This document shows, in pieces, positions 4,951 through 5,069 of a stretch of DNA of 5,069 bases. The DNA lies in assembly GCA_022360105.1 (NCBI GenBank), contig JAKSDL010000147.1:1-5069 (forward strand), written 5' to 3'. The position numbers and the translations under genes were made by a program. The number at the start of each line of letters is the position of its first letter. Position 1 is the stretch's first letter. The notes beneath the pieces were generated by a model that saw only the letters and a list, made by a program, of their open reading frames with translations, did not search any database and had not been told where the DNA came from. The DNA comes from Pseudomonadota bacterium (GTDB lineage: Bacteria > SAR324 > XYD2-FULL-50-16 > JAHJRI01).

Positions 4951-4964
4951 CTACGTGGCCGCCC
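4951..4964 (+). repeat. Remnant half of a family 2 REP
   Basis: CTACGTGGCCGCCC matches the loop and right arm of the family 2 hairpin (compare 2557-2569). No GTAG or left arm precedes it. It is either a truncated copy or chance similarity in GC-rich repeat sequence. Confidence 0.4.
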
Positions 4965-5018
4965 AAGAAATAGCTTGTTGCAGGGGCGTAGCCATACAAG
5001 CACTTGCCGGGGCTTGAT

Positions 5019-5069
5019 TTACAATATCCCCTGGCTGGCGATCATGATGACGCCTGCAACGATGATATA
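5019..5069 (-). CDS. Possible C-terminal end of a membrane protein (partial)
   Basis: Reading leftwards from the window edge, one frame gives 16 codons, YIIVAGVIMIASQGIL, then TAA (5021-5019). The run is hydrophobic and resembles the last membrane helix of small permeases such as EamA/DMT transporters, which often end in a glycine-containing hydrophobic stretch. With so few codons this may be chance. The family suggestion is weak inference. Confidence 0.3.
   Translation of the reverse strand, partial: YIIVAGVIMIASQGIL

Larger units (their letters stand above)
4739..5069. other. Repeat-rich right end
   Basis: No complete gene is seen after brnA. The stretch holds two full REP hairpins and one remnant, with AT-richer spacer between them. 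Near the edge, GTTGCAGG (4977-4984) and CCTGCAAC (5053-5060) form an 8-bp inverted repeat about 70 bases apart. CAAGC/GCTTG (4997-5001/5012-5016) can make a small hairpin just beyond the possible minus-strand gene end, without a T run. Confidence 0.55.

Noticed and set aside
2445..4964. CRISPR array from the recurring GC-rich palindromes
   Set aside because: Copies are irregularly spaced, in both orientations, separated by genes, and not regular repeat-spacer units.

Overview
The window looks like a piece of a free-living Gram-negative bacterial chromosome with an accessory character. It is moderately AT-leaning, with widely spaced genes and gene gaps filled with short palindromic repeats. 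The gene types and repeat families would suit an environmental proteobacterium or Desulfobacterota, but nothing here fixes the taxon and that placement is a guess.

Layout. Positions 1-409 hold no convincing gene. They carry a cluster of REP-like hairpins, each introduced by GTAG, in alternating orientation. At 410-808 (+) is a small four-helix membrane protein of unknown function. It converges, with only 6 bases between stop codons, on an AI-2E/PerM-family membrane transporter at 815-2077 (-). The 2078-2590 gap holds a large imperfect inverted repeat built from CACGAAG motifs and two hairpins of a second, GC-rich REP family. At 2591-3808 (-) is a secreted clostripain-like (family C11) cysteine peptidase. 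A gap of about 420 bases separates it from a divergent brnTA toxin-antitoxin operon: BrnT (RelE-fold ribonuclease toxin) at 4227-4520 and BrnA (ribbon-helix-helix antitoxin) at 4517-4738, overlapping by ATGA. The right end (4739-5069) is again REP sequence, and perhaps the last 16 codons of a membrane protein entering from the right on the minus strand.

How the parts relate. brnT and brnA form a translationally coupled operon with a near-consensus sigma-70 promoter (TTGACT-17-TACAAT). It lies so close to the BrnT start that the mRNA should be leaderless. The peptidase also has a TATAAT box 8 bases before its ATG. The peptidase and brnTA together are bracketed by an inverted 61/63-base repeat (2522-2582 and 4848-4910), each copy containing a GTAG-led REP hairpin. 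A third REP of this family begins inside the last codons of brnA, so its GTAG supplies the antitoxin's stop codon. The simplest reading is ordinary chromosome that has been heavily colonised by two RAYT-type REP families and has acquired a toxin-antitoxin module. A functional link between the peptidase and brnTA is not shown by the sequence.
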